Source of the DNA: Halalkalibaculum roseum
GTDB taxonomy: Bacteria; Bacteroidota; Rhodothermia; Balneolales; Balneolaceae
Direction: 5' to 3'
NCBI RefSeq assembly: GCF_011059145.1
Contig: NZ_JAALLT010000002.1
Coordinates: 828,177-892,176 of the forward strand
DNA: 64,000 nt
Shown here: in pieces, positions 19,578-27,801 of the stretch
Numbering within the stretch: position 1 is the first letter of the stretch
Layout of the letters: each line of letters starts with the position of its first letter
The notes under the pieces: model-generated
What the model was told of the DNA's origin: nothing
Seen by the model: the letters and a program-made list of their open reading frames with translations, nothing else
Databases searched by the model: none
Translations under genes and position numbers: made by a program

Positions 19578-19880
19578 TTATTCACGATTTTTTATAAGGA
19601 TATCCCTGTCGGTATGGCCGTAGATATCTTCGGCATGGTGCTGGTGAAATGCGTTAACCAAAAACAGAACTGCCAGGGTGCCGGCCATTGAAAAGAGCAG
19701 CCCGTCACCGAAATTCAGCTTAATTCCTATTACGCCTGTTAATATAGCTGCTGCCACACCCCATATAATATTCACGGGTACACCGGTACCCTCCTTGCCC
19801 ATTATGACCCCAACGGTCAATCCAATTACCAGTCCCAAAGTGATAAACCAATAAATAGCAGTTGCACTTATTTCAATCAT
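19578..19880 (-). CDS. GlsB/YeaQ/YmgE-like stress-associated membrane protein
   Basis: A 100-residue protein with three hydrophobic helices (about 8-28, 36-53, 59-78). Glycine-rich segments such as 'GLVIGLTVGVIMG' fit the transglycosylase-associated/YeaQ family of small inner-membrane stress proteins. A polar tail of about 20 residues with His-rich 'FHQHHAED' follows the third helix. Its molecular role is unknown; family members are induced by general stress. An AGGAGG-like ribosome site ('aggaggtgttATG' on the minus strand) supports the start. An operator copy lies 57 bp upstream, so I place it in the island regulon. Confidence 0.7.
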   Translation of the reverse strand: MIEISATAIYWFITLGLVIGLTVGVIMGKEGTGVPVNIIWGVAAAILTGVIGIKLNFGDGLLFSMAGTLAVLFLVNAFHQHHAEDIYGHTDRDILIKNRE

Positions 19881-19936
19881 AACACCTCCTGTTTGTTAGA
19901 TCTCTATGATAGATACAATTAATCTGACATTGATAC

Positions 19937-19955
19937 TGTAGGAGATTCCCTGAGA
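19937..19955. promoter_or_regulatory. Island operator (GlsB-like gene)
   Basis: TGTAGGAGATTCCCTGAGA: the left half (TGTAGG) and core (ATTCCC) are intact and the right half is degraded. It is 57 bp upstream of the ATG at 19880 on the minus strand. The rest of the 340-bp gap (19881-20220) holds no convincing gene. Confidence 0.5.
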
Positions 19956-20220
19956 AGACTGAAGTACATTTTGCTTTGTTAATCTGTATAGACAGAATGG
20001 CTCACTACCAGAAGAAAGGCTCTTCAACGTTAAATTCTTTAACAACCAGCGAACGATAGAGACTAATGCCAGTACCGGTGACCGGGTCAGGCATTCCAAA
20101 ATGCATCGGGGGTAACTGATTCTTAATTCCGTTACGTCCGGTCGCATCTTATTTACTTTATTCTTTAATTGGTTTTTAGAGAGGTGAAATTCTTTAAAAA
20201 ATTGGTAAGAGGGATTTGTG

Positions 20221-22137
20221 ATGACAGAAGAAACTAGGTTAAAGCAGCAATTTACCGATCACCTGTTAAAGGATCTTGATGCATTGGAGGAAATGCTGGA
20301 TAAGGATCTTTTTGAGAAAAATGTCACCCGTATAGGTGCTGAGCAGGAGTTCTGCCTCATCAAATATTCCCTACGCCCTGCCATGAAAGCCATGGACATG
20401 CTGGAACATCTCAATGATGATCATTTTACAACTGAGCTCGCCCGTTTCAACCTGGAATTAAACCTTGATCCTCTGGAATTTCAGAAAGACGCTCTATCAC
20501 AACTTGAAAATAATCTCGTCAGCAAGCTTACCAAGGCAAATAAAACAGCCCATTCATTGGGCGCTAAAATTATTCTCACCGGCATTCTGCCTACGATATC
20601 CAAGAGGGATATTGAGCTTGAAAACATCTCCCCGAAAGAACGTTATAAGCGTTTGAATGATGCAATATTGGCAGCCAGGGCGTCCGATTTCAAATTCCAT
20701 ATATCCGGAATAGATGAACTTATTGACAGTCACGATAATGTGTTGTTTGAATCGTGTAATACCAGCTTCCAGATTCATTACCAGCTTGTGCCTGAACACG
20801 CACCTATGTTATATAATTGGGCTCATGCCGTATCAGCCCCAGTTTTAGCAGCAGCTACTAATTCTCCCTTGTTCATGGGTAAGCGACTTTGGAAGGAAAC
20901 ACGTATAGCCCTTTTTCAGCAATCGGCTGATACCCGAAAATCCCTTAGTCCCTATCGCGAAGAACAGGAACGTGTTACCTTTGGAAAAGAGTGGGAAAAG
21001 GAATCGGCCCTGCATATATTCCAGGATATCGTAAGCAGGCACTCCGTGTTATTACCTATCGAAACCACCGAAGATGCACCGGAGGTATTAAAAAACGGAG
21101 AAATCCCAGCTTTAAAAGCCCTCAATACCCACAACGGTACGGTATATAAGTGGAATCGCTTATGCTATGGCATTACCGACGGTGTACCACACCTTCGAAT
21201 TGAGAACAGGTATCTTCCTTCGGGTCCAACCATTGTGGATGAGGCAGCCAATGCCGCTTTCTGGACCGGTCTTATGCACGGTATACCCGATCGGTACCGG
21301 AATATCCACCAGAAAATGCATTTTGCTGATGTTCGTAATAATTTTTTCTCGGCAGCTAAGCTGGGCTTGCAATCCCAATTCACCTGGCTCGATGATCACC
21401 TGGTAACCGCGCAGGACCTCATACTGGATGAAATGATTCCTATTGCCGAAAACGGTCTCCAAAAAGCAGAGATTAACGAACAGGATATTGAGAAGTACCT
21501 GGGTATTATCAAAGATCGGGTAAAAAAGGGGAAGACGGGATCCCACTGGATGATGGATTCCTACAACCAGCTCATAAAAAATGTTTCACCCGAAGAGGCT
21601 TCGGTTACCCTTACGGAAGGTATTTATCGAAGGCAAAAGAACGGTAATCCGGTGCATACATGGTCGGAGCTGCGGCGTGAGGAAGGCGGCGGGTGGCGAA
21701 ACCGATTCCGCTATGTGAAACAGCTGATGTCAAAAGATCTAATCACCCTGCAGGAAGACGATCTTGTTGCACTCGCGAAAAATATTATGCTCTGGAGTGA
21801 TATTCATCATATTCCGGTTGAAGACGAAAACGGGAAACTTATCGGGATGCTCAATGCTGATCAAATACTCAAAATCGCCGGTACAAAGTCGAATGAGGAG
21901 TTCAAAACCCTGACGGCCGGTGAAGTCATGAATACAAATATCAGGCACGTCTCCCCGGATACCCGTACCCGCGAAGCCTTTTCAATTATGGACAGAAATG
22001 AACTGGGATGCCTGCCGGTAGTTACAGATTCAAAGCTGGTAGGAATCATTACCCTAAACGATTATGTGAAGCTGATGGGCTATTTCTTTCGGGAAATCAG
22101 CGAGAATCATGACAGTAAACAGAAAACCGATTCTTGA
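20221..22137 (+). CDS. GCS2-family glutamate-cysteine-ligase-like enzyme fused to a CBS-domain pair
   Basis: A 638-residue protein. Residues about 1-480 match the GCS2 carboxylate-amine ligase family: 'IGAEQEF' (metal/glutamate site), 'NLELNLDP' and 'HLRIENRYLPSGPT'. The C-terminal ~120 residues carry two CBS motifs ('DIHHIPVEDENGKLIGML' and 'NELGCLPVVTDSKLVGIITL'), which usually bind adenine nucleotides. I infer an ATP-dependent gamma-glutamyl or similar ligation that responds to energy charge. The start is the ATG at 20221, with AAGAGGG 7 bases upstream; a GTG one codon earlier is also open. It is monocistronic. No good operator copy lies directly upstream. Confidence 0.75.
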   Translation: MTEETRLKQQFTDHLLKDLDALEEMLDKDLFEKNVTRIGAEQEFCLIKYSLRPAMKAMDMLEHLNDDHFTTELARFNLELNLDPLEFQKDALSQLENNLVSKLTKANKTAHSLGAKIILTGILPTISKRDIELENISPKERYKRLNDAILAARASDFKFHISGIDELIDSHDNVLFESCNTSFQIHYQLVPEHAPMLYNWAHAVSAPVLAAATNSPLFMGKRLWKETRIALFQQSADTRKSLSPYREEQERVTFGKEWEKESALHIFQDIVSRHSVLLPIETTEDAPEVLKNGEIPALKALNTHNGTVYKWNRLCYGITDGVPHLRIENRYLPSGPTIVDEAANAAFWTGLMHGIPDRYRNIHQKMHFADVRNNFFSAAKLGLQSQFTWLDDHLVTAQDLILDEMIPIAENGLQKAEINEQDIEKYLGIIKDRVKKGKTGSHWMMDSYNQLIKNVSPEEASVTLTEGIYRRQKNGNPVHTWSELRREEGGGWRNRFRYVKQLMSKDLITLQEDDLVALAKNIMLWSDIHHIPVEDENGKLIGMLNADQILKIAGTKSNEEFKTLTAGEVMNTNIRHVSPDTRTREAFSIMDRNELGCLPVVTDSKLVGIITLNDYVKLMGYFFREISENHDSKQKTDS

Positions 22138-22232
22138 GGATAAATCAGCTTTTGATCTTCGTATCCTGTTTGAGTCTTGAACCCATAATATGTATTAACT
22201 GGTTCATTTTCCGGGTAGTTGAAATAACCAAG

Positions 22233-22251
22233 TGTAGTAAATTGTACCACA
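22233..22251. promoter_or_regulatory. Weak operator-like palindrome
   Basis: TGTAGTAAATTGTACCACA has the TGTA..ACA ends and 19-bp length of the island operator but lacks the GG/CC cores. It lies 81 bp upstream of the haem lipoprotein gene. Confidence 0.25.
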
Positions 22252-22331
22252 GAAATATCAGTAATGAGCGTATTTTAATTCGCATCGTTGCCCATTATGT
22301 AAATAATACATCCTGAATAAAGTTTAAAACT

Positions 22332-22949
22332 ATGCGAAATTGTTTCATACTCTTCTTTCTGCTTTTGTTTGGATGTGGTCATCCAAACGGTGAAACCGGC
22401 ACGGAAACTCTCGCAAGAAAAGATCTGCCGGCCGTGAAACAGAAGGGGTCGGAAATTACCGGTCAGGCATTCAATACGCTTAGCAGTAACCTGAAACAGG
22501 CGATGAGTGAAGGAGGCGTTGCCTATGCCCTGGAATTCTGCAATGTGAAAGCCATCCCATTGACAGACTCCTTGTCGCAATATACCGGTATAGAGATACG
22601 CCGCTCCTCACACCGGCCACGAAATCCCCGGAATAGGGCTGATTCCCTGGAGATGAAAAGCATAAGAGAATTCATGGCACGTATTGAGCAGAACGAGGAG
22701 CCCGAGCCCATAACCTACCGCTCAAAGAATACTTATATCTATCACGCCCCTATTAAGATCAACAACGGTCTCTGCCTGAACTGTCATGGACAACCGGGTA
22801 CCGATATATCAGAACAGAATCTTGCACTTATCAATAAGCTGTATACTGAAGATCAGGCCACAGGCTTTTCAATAGGTGATCTGCGAGGTATCTGGTCGAT
22901 AGAAATTCCGAAAACAGTTATAGATTCCCTGCAGGCTGCTGCCAATTAA
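22332..22949 (+). CDS. Tll0287-like (DUF3365) c-haem lipoprotein
   Basis: A 205-residue exported protein. It has a lipoprotein signal peptide with lipobox 'LLFGCG' (Cys17), then a PAS-like Tll0287/DUF3365 domain. A single haem-attachment motif 'CLNCH' occurs near residue 152, and 'IEIRRSSHRPRNPRN' is typical of this family. The family is thought to be a periplasmic haem-based redox or gas sensor or electron carrier. It stands alone, between the GCS2-CBS gene and the SnoaL-like gene. Together with the cytochromes at 26.5-29.5 kb it adds to the respiratory/redox character of the island. Confidence 0.8.
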   Translation: MRNCFILFFLLLFGCGHPNGETGTETLARKDLPAVKQKGSEITGQAFNTLSSNLKQAMSEGGVAYALEFCNVKAIPLTDSLSQYTGIEIRRSSHRPRNPRNRADSLEMKSIREFMARIEQNEEPEPITYRSKNTYIYHAPIKINNGLCLNCHGQPGTDISEQNLALINKLYTEDQATGFSIGDLRGIWSIEIPKTVIDSLQAAAN

Positions 22950-23031
22950 GTCACCGCTATCAACCAAGAGGTTATTTATGTAGATCAGGAATGGAAAAAA
23001 TAGGTCAGCCTAGTTACCGACATAATACCTG

Positions 23032-23050
23032 TGTAAGGAAATTCCCTAAT
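23032..23050. promoter_or_regulatory. Island operator (SnoaL-like gene)
   Basis: TGTAAGGAAATTCCCTAAT: left half and core are intact and the right half is partly degraded. It is 138 bp upstream of the ATG at 23189. Confidence 0.5.
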
Positions 23051-23188
23051 TCCTAAACCTTGCAGACCCTTCTTCCGGGCCAAATAATTATCCAGTAGCA
23101 TTAGCCTACACGTTTCAGTAACCACACGGAAGGCAGTATTAGACAAAGGCTAATTACTGTTTGCCTGTATAACTCAACATTTGAAGCC

Positions 23189-23578
23189 ATGAATAACCAT
23201 ATAAGGGATATTGAGCAGTTTATCGATCGCATGAATGATGACTGGCTGAATGATCGAACTGAAAACTTGAGCCGGTATTTTCATAAGCAGGTAGTGATGA
23301 TTCAGCCCGGCACCCAAAAGAAAATAGTAGGAAGAGAAGCCATGGTTGACAGCTACCAAGAATTCATTGAAGAAGCGGATGTGTCTGATTTTCGCATCAA
23401 GGACTTACGAATAGATGTCTTTGAAAATACTGCTATAGTACTCTACACTTTTCGAATTAAATATAAGGTAGAAACCACCAATTATGACGAAGGAGGAGTT
23501 GAAATCTTAGTCCTTAATCTTCATAACGAACACTGGCAAATAGTATGGCGCAACCAGCAGCCTGACATTGATGTGTAA
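23189..23578 (+). CDS. SnoaL/NTF2-like protein (DUF4440 type)
   Basis: A 129-residue protein with an NTF2-like cone fold signature: an N-terminal helix with 'DDWLNDRTENLSRYFH', then 'VGREAMVDSYQEFIE', and a terminal strand 'VLNLHNEHWQIVWRNQQ'. Such domains serve as small-molecule binding modules or minor enzymes; no substrate can be named. There is no signal peptide, so it is probably cytoplasmic. It is monocistronic, with an operator copy upstream. It is convergent with the lipoprotein gene at 23624-24031. Confidence 0.7.
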   Translation: MNNHIRDIEQFIDRMNDDWLNDRTENLSRYFHKQVVMIQPGTQKKIVGREAMVDSYQEFIEEADVSDFRIKDLRIDVFENTAIVLYTFRIKYKVETTNYDEGGVEILVLNLHNEHWQIVWRNQQPDIDV

Positions 23579-23604
23579 GTCCCTCGATAGATGCATCAAG
23601 GGAC
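23579..23604. terminator. Hairpin between convergent genes
   Basis: A GTCCCT / AGGGAC stem starts at the base after the SnoaL stop, with further GAT/ATC pairing inside the loop. It has no strong T-run. It could serve both convergent genes. Confidence 0.35.
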
Positions 23605-23623
23605 CTACTGAGATTATTTGAAA

Positions 23624-24031
23624 TTACCGAAACTCTACGATATCTGCCCTTACGGTAAGTGTTACTTTGGTATACAGGATCAGGTTAATGATATCGGAAT
23701 CATAGCGGACATTTGTAAGCGCCAGTTTTTTATCGGTTATGGCACCGTGGTTACTTTCGTAGGTTTGCCACAGATCATCCAGCGCATCGGCATATAGTTT
23801 TTCTGATCCGCTTACCCTGGCCAGGGCCAAGGTATTGGCTGTCACTCCGTTTGAATAGCTCAATCCCAGGATATAAGCTGCTTCCGACTGACCCTCTACC
23901 CCGGTTGCAGTCAGTGAATAATTGCCCTCACCAAGCTCCACATTGGTCTGGTTAAAGGATATAAATGCTCCGGAACTTGTGCAGCCGGCTAATGTGAGAG
24001 CAAATGCTAAAATTATTAATATATTCTTCAT
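23624..24031 (-). CDS. Small lipoprotein, DUF6567-like
   Basis: A 135-residue exported lipoprotein with signal sequence and lipobox 'TLAGCTSS' (Cys16). The mature part includes 'NQTNVELGEGNYSLTATGVEGQSEAAYILGLS', a pattern seen in a Bacteroidota family annotated DUF6567 (recognised from memory, not certain). The function is unknown. It probably sits in the periplasm or outer membrane. It is monocistronic, with an operator copy 71 bp upstream of its ATG, so it is likely part of the island regulon. Confidence 0.65.
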   Translation of the reverse strand: MKNILIILAFALTLAGCTSSGAFISFNQTNVELGEGNYSLTATGVEGQSEAAYILGLSYSNGVTANTLALARVSGSEKLYADALDDLWQTYESNHGAITDKKLALTNVRYDSDIINLILYTKVTLTVRADIVEFR

Positions 24032-24101
24032 AAATAACTCCCTATCAGTTTAATAATCAGGTTAGTTGGCATACATGATACATACCAGATTGAAGATCTA
24101 T

Positions 24102-24120
24102 TGTAGGGGAATTCCTATTA
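24102..24120. promoter_or_regulatory. Island operator (DUF6567-like lipoprotein)
   Basis: TGTAGGGGAATTCCTATTA: left half TGTAGGG and core GGAATTCC are intact. It is 71 bp upstream of the minus-strand ATG at 24031. Confidence 0.5.
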
Positions 24121-24139
24121 ATTTCATATAGGTTTTTGA

Positions 24140-24200
24140 GGCAGAAGGCAGAAGGCAGAAGGCAGAAGGCAGAAGGCAGAAGGCAGAAGGCAGAAGGCAG
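24140..24200. repeat. Tandem heptamer repeat (GGCAGAA) x 8.7
   Basis: About 8.7 perfect copies of the 7-bp unit GGCAGAA run head to tail between two divergent operator-bearing promoters. The copies are identical, which suggests recent slipped-strand expansion. There is no coding sense around it. Confidence 0.9.
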
Positions 24201-24260
24201 CCTATTTATTTGTATTCCAACTTCCAACTTCTAACCTAGAGTATCCAGCCTACAATCAAA

Positions 24261-24279
24261 TCTAAGTTTATTCCCTACA
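24261..24279. promoter_or_regulatory. Island operator (8-TM protein)
   Basis: TCTAAGTTTATTCCCTACA: the right half TTCCCTACA is intact and the left half is close. It is 80 bp upstream of the ATG at 24360. With the copy at 24102, the divergent promoter region carries one operator per gene. Confidence 0.5.
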
Positions 24280-24359
24280 AAGATAGTACGGTTTCCCCTC
24301 CCCTTGATGCGTGCTCAATTTGTATATCATGTCAACAAAGTGCCGAAAAAGAGTATTCT

Positions 24360-25235
24360 ATGAAACATGCCTTTGCTGTAACCCAGCTTTCAATTTTGAT
24401 TGCCGTTCTTGCTGCCCTGGCTTCGTATACAGGTATCTATTCAGAAGGTGGACCCGGGCCGCATAGCATTGAATCGGTGCGCGGAGAAACGGTCATCATT
24501 TACGGTAAAGGGTTGTATCGGCATATGTCTAAGGAAGTAGCCCCTCAAGGCATCGCCCAGGATTACGTAACTCTATACCTGGCAATCCCCTTACTTTTCA
24601 TTGCTCTTATTTGGGCACGAAAGGGCTCGTTAAAAGGGCGGTATTTTCTATCAGGCATACTTGGATATTTTCTGGTCACCTACCTTTTTTACCTTGTGAT
24701 GGGCATGTACAATGCTTTATTCCTGGTCTATGTGGCCCTGCTGTCGATGTCATTCTTTGCGTTTGCACTTACGATGCTATCTTTTGAACCGCGCGAACTA
24801 CCAGAAAGGTTCAGTGAAGAAACGCCGGTAAAGTCGACCGGTGGGTTTTTAATTTTCCAGTGTATTGCCATTTCCCTGATGTGGCTTGGAGTTGTCATAC
24901 CGCCGCTGATCAGCGGTGAAATTATACCACCGCAGGTAGAACATTACACCACACTCATTGTTCAGGGCCTGGACCTGGCACTGCTACTCCCTCTGGGCAT
25001 CATCGCAGGTGTACTCTTTATAAACAAGAATCCCTTCGGCTATTTGTTGACTCCTGTCTACTATGTATTTCTCTCTTTACTAATGATTGCGCTGACCGCT
25101 AAAATTATTATTATGGGATCAGAAGGTCAGAACACTATGCCTGCCATTCTCATTATCCCATCCTTCGGAATTATTGCCATGATTTGTACCCTCTACATCT
25201 TTAACAGCATAAGAGAGGTCAAAACAACAGGGTAA
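24360..25235 (+). CDS. Uncharacterised 8-TM membrane protein
   Basis: A 291-residue integral membrane protein. Eight hydrophobic helices are visible (about 7-27, 69-85, 93-113, 117-138, 160-183, 203-220, 226-250, 257-280), with a soluble loop of about 40 residues after the first. That loop contains 'GGPGPHSIESVRGETVIIYGKGLY', reminiscent of an extracytoplasmic domain. I recognise no catalytic motif. It is monocistronic with an operator copy 80 bp upstream, so its expression is probably linked to the island, but its function is unknown. Confidence 0.7.
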   Translation: MKHAFAVTQLSILIAVLAALASYTGIYSEGGPGPHSIESVRGETVIIYGKGLYRHMSKEVAPQGIAQDYVTLYLAIPLLFIALIWARKGSLKGRYFLSGILGYFLVTYLFYLVMGMYNALFLVYVALLSMSFFAFALTMLSFEPRELPERFSEETPVKSTGGFLIFQCIAISLMWLGVVIPPLISGEIIPPQVEHYTTLIVQGLDLALLLPLGIIAGVLFINKNPFGYLLTPVYYVFLSLLMIALTAKIIIMGSEGQNTMPAILIIPSFGIIAMICTLYIFNSIREVKTTG

Positions 25236-25283
25236 GCAGTACCTTTCTACAAGTTCAAATACTTTAAACCTTTTCAACTGCTT

Positions 25284-25302
25284 TGTAAGTCATTGCACTA
25301 CA
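25284..25302. promoter_or_regulatory. Island operator (small ORF / phosphoribosyltransferase unit)
   Basis: TGTAAGTCATTGCACTACA: the TGTAAG and CTACA ends are intact at exact spacing (TGTA-N11-TACA), with a degraded GG/CC core. It is 97 bp upstream of the ATG at 25400. Confidence 0.45.
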
Positions 25303-25399
25303 AAATATATACGGGTTCTATTATTATTACTTTTAAAATAGATGATTATTTACAAACAAGGTGTAATAGCAATATCAATTATTAATTAACCCGATAGGT

Positions 25400-25624
25400 A
25401 TGGCACAGGAAGAAGAAGGAAGAGATAACATCCTGCACGAACGCATATCGATGCTTGAAAAAGAAGGATACCGTGGGTTCAAGCTGAAACAGAGTAAGAA
25501 GAAATGGGGCGGTGTAAGTGTAACCGTCAAAAACAGTGACGGACGAACTGTCACAGAAAGCGGTGAAACATCCAGGGAAGCTGCTAAAAAAATTATTGAT
25601 AAGATAGATACTATACTTGATTAG
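25400..25624 (+). CDS. Hypothetical small protein (74 aa)
   Basis: A 74-residue, highly charged cytoplasmic protein. It has a helical N-terminus, a basic 'KQSKKKWGGVSVTVKNSDGRTV' segment that looks like two beta strands, and a C-terminal helix 'SREAAKKIIDKIDTI'. That beta-beta-alpha order is reminiscent of DUF2188-like small domains, but I do not recognise the family with confidence. It lies 48 bp upstream of the phosphoribosyltransferase gene on the same strand and probably shares its transcript and the operator at 25284. Confidence 0.55.
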   Translation: MAQEEEGRDNILHERISMLEKEGYRGFKLKQSKKKWGGVSVTVKNSDGRTVTESGETSREAAKKIIDKIDTILD

Positions 25625-25672
25625 AGATAATTGCGTTTTGGTAGTGAACCCGCAATTTGAGCGATACAAGTC

Positions 25673-26314
25673 ATGTTTGACAACAGGACCCAAGCCGGTT
25701 TACAACTGGCAGAGGCTTTAAAAGAATACAAAAAAGAGCATCCGGTAATCCTGGCGATCCCCAGGGGAGGAATCGTGCCGGGCGTGATAGTGGCCCGTCA
25801 GCTCGAAGCTGAATTCTCAGTTGTTATTACCAGGAAACTGGGATTGCCAACCCATCCGGAATCGGCTTTCGGAGCACTTGCCGAAGACAAGAGCCTGTAC
25901 CTGAACCCTATGGTAAGGGAAGTACTCACGAAAAAGATGATTGAAAAAGTTATTAAAAAGGAGGAAAAAGAGATCAAGCGGCGCATTCAAGTTTACCGCA
26001 AAGGAGAACCGCTTCCTCCTCTCAAAGACAGAACCGTAATACTAATTGATGATGGCATAGCTACAGGTTCCACCGTTTTGGTTGCCATCGAACTGTGTAA
26101 AAAACAACAAGCCGGAAAAATTATTGTAGCCGCACCGGTTTCCGGGTCAAGGGTGTTAGAAACGATAGAAGCTAAGGCAGATGAGGTGATTATCCTCGAA
26201 ATACCCGATTCTTACCACGCAGTCTCTCAGGCCTACAGGAATTTTAAAAATCTCAATGATGAGCAGGCTTTAAGCTGGATTGAGAAAGGTACTTTCATAC
26301 GGAAAGTGAAATAG
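25673..26314 (+). CDS. Phosphoribosyltransferase-domain protein
   Basis: A 213-residue type I phosphoribosyltransferase fold. It has the PRPP-binding motif 'VILIDDGIATGST' (about 122-134) and the N-terminal 'VILAIPRGGIVPGVIVA' loop. An insertion, 'ALAEDKSLYLNPMVREVLTKK', is typical of the stress-associated subgroup also found in mycobacterial Rv0571c and Rv2030c (DosR regulon, from memory). Its acceptor base is unknown. It lies in a two-gene unit with the 74-aa protein and shares its operator. Confidence 0.85.
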   Translation: MFDNRTQAGLQLAEALKEYKKEHPVILAIPRGGIVPGVIVARQLEAEFSVVITRKLGLPTHPESAFGALAEDKSLYLNPMVREVLTKKMIEKVIKKEEKEIKRRIQVYRKGEPLPPLKDRTVILIDDGIATGSTVLVAIELCKKQQAGKIIVAAPVSGSRVLETIEAKADEVIILEIPDSYHAVSQAYRNFKNLNDEQALSWIEKGTFIRKVK

Positions 26315-26463
26315 AAAGAGCACCGTTTATACTTTTTTCCCTCCCGGTAGTTTCCAAGAATGTGACAATACTCTTCAGTTTTTCAGTTTCCCTACTCTTC
26401 CTCAGGAACCTCGATTTCGTGTTCTTCGATATCGATTAACTATCCTCATATGACCAAACCTTT

Positions 26464-26482
26464 TATGGGAAAAATCCTTACA
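26464..26482. promoter_or_regulatory. Island operator, degenerate copy (cytochrome operon)
   Basis: TATGGGAAAAATCCTTACA: right half CCTTACA and GGG/CC cores are at the expected spacing. It is 88 bp upstream of the ATG at 26571. Confidence 0.4.
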
Positions 26483-26570
26483 CAAAGTTAGGGTTTTCCT
26501 TTTGGGTAGTTCGCCATTTTTATCGCTTAACTGTTTCTTAACAACATTTTAAAAATCACGATCTGTGAAT

Positions 26571-27755
26571 ATGAAGAATGAACATTATGCATACAGGGGG
26601 CTATTTTCGATCGCCGTATTGCTTACTCTCTTTGCGGTAACTGCGGCAAATAAAAGCCTCAATGTCGTTACAGAGTCGAAGTATGGCAGTGCGGTGTACG
26701 TCAGTGAAAAAGGTTTTCAATATTTGATCCCTCCTGTCACCGGCAAAGAATTGTACATGCAGGCCTGCGCCAATTGCCATGGGGCTGACGGTAAAGGAGC
26801 TTCAGTCAACCAGCTTTCTTTGCAGACCGCACCGCCGGATTTCACCGACTGCTCATTTGCCACTCGTGAACCGGATGGTGACTGGATTTCCATAGCGCAT
26901 CAAGGCGGACCTACACGAGGCTTTTCCAGAGAAATGCCGGCTTTTGGTGACGCCCTTTCCCGGGAAGATCTGCAAAAAATCATGAATCATATTCGCACTT
27001 TTTGTACTGATAAAGACTGGCCACGGGGTGAACTGAATCTTCCACGACCCCTGGTAACTGAGAAAGCCTACCCCGAAGACGAAGCCGTTCTTACTAGCAT
27101 ATTTGATGTAGAAAATGAAGGTGCAGTAACTAATGAAATCGTTTACGAACGCCGTTTCGGAGCGCGTAATCAAATTGAAATCGTATTTCCTTTCGGTTAC
27201 AGCGAGCAACAGAATGGAAACTGGACCGGCGGACATCTCGGAGATATGGCGATAGGTGTCAAACGAACCCTTTATCATAATATAAATAGCGGAAGTATCT
27301 TCAGTATTACCGGTGAAGTGATCCTGCCTACGGGTGATGAAAGTATCGGCTTTGGCAGCGGCACCACTATCCTGGAACCATTTGCTTCTTTTGGACAGAT
27401 CCTGCCCATGGGTGGCTTCCTTCACGTTCAGACCGGCATTGAATATCCCCTCTTGCGCGATAAAGCAGGTGACGAGGCCTTTTGGAGGGCAGCATTGGGT
27501 AAACGCATCAATCCGAATCCATGGGGTACAACCTGGTCTCCGATGATTGAGTTTTTAGGTTCTAGAGAGCTGGAATCAGGAGCAGTGAACCATTGGGATA
27601 TTGCTCCTCAAATGCAAGTAACCCTGAACAGACGTCAAAATATTATGCTCAATTTCGGGGTACGCATCCCTGCCGATGACCCATCAAGAGATACGAGACT
27701 GATGGTCTATTTATTATGGGATTGGTTTGACGGGGGACTGCTAGAAGGTTGGTAA
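26571..27755 (+). CDS. Monohaem cytochrome c fused to an outer-membrane beta-barrel-like domain
   Basis: A 394-residue exported protein. A signal anchor at about 10-28 is followed by a class I cytochrome c domain: haem motif 'CANCHGADGKG', with a likely Met ligand in 'SREMPAFGD'. The C-terminal ~215 residues alternate polar and aromatic/hydrophobic residues ('GDMAIGVKRTLYHNI', 'FLHVQTGIEYPL', 'QNIMLNFGVRIP') and end in an aromatic residue (Trp), as in small beta-barrels of the MetA-pathway transporter type. A cytochrome-porin fusion is also the layout of Cyc2 iron oxidases, though this barrel is smaller and the sequence is not clearly Cyc2. I set the start at the ATG 26571; a GTG two codons upstream is open. 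It forms an operon with the pentahaem cytochrome. Confidence 0.7.
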   Translation: MKNEHYAYRGLFSIAVLLTLFAVTAANKSLNVVTESKYGSAVYVSEKGFQYLIPPVTGKELYMQACANCHGADGKGASVNQLSLQTAPPDFTDCSFATREPDGDWISIAHQGGPTRGFSREMPAFGDALSREDLQKIMNHIRTFCTDKDWPRGELNLPRPLVTEKAYPEDEAVLTSIFDVENEGAVTNEIVYERRFGARNQIEIVFPFGYSEQQNGNWTGGHLGDMAIGVKRTLYHNINSGSIFSITGEVILPTGDESIGFGSGTTILEPFASFGQILPMGGFLHVQTGIEYPLLRDKAGDEAFWRAALGKRINPNPWGTTWSPMIEFLGSRELESGAVNHWDIAPQMQVTLNRRQNIMLNFGVRIPADDPSRDTRLMVYLLWDWFDGGLLEGW

Positions 27756-27801
27756 TTCAATAAACAGATCATAACCGAGGATTCAATTTAGGCATAAAAC
27801 T

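Noticed and set aside
19896..20147. 83-aa minus-strand reading frame
   Set aside because: Overlaps the operator and ribosome site of the GlsB-like gene; no recognisable domain.
24140..24200. Possible CRISPR-like repeat
   Set aside because: Units are 7 bp with no spacers; it is a simple tandem repeat.
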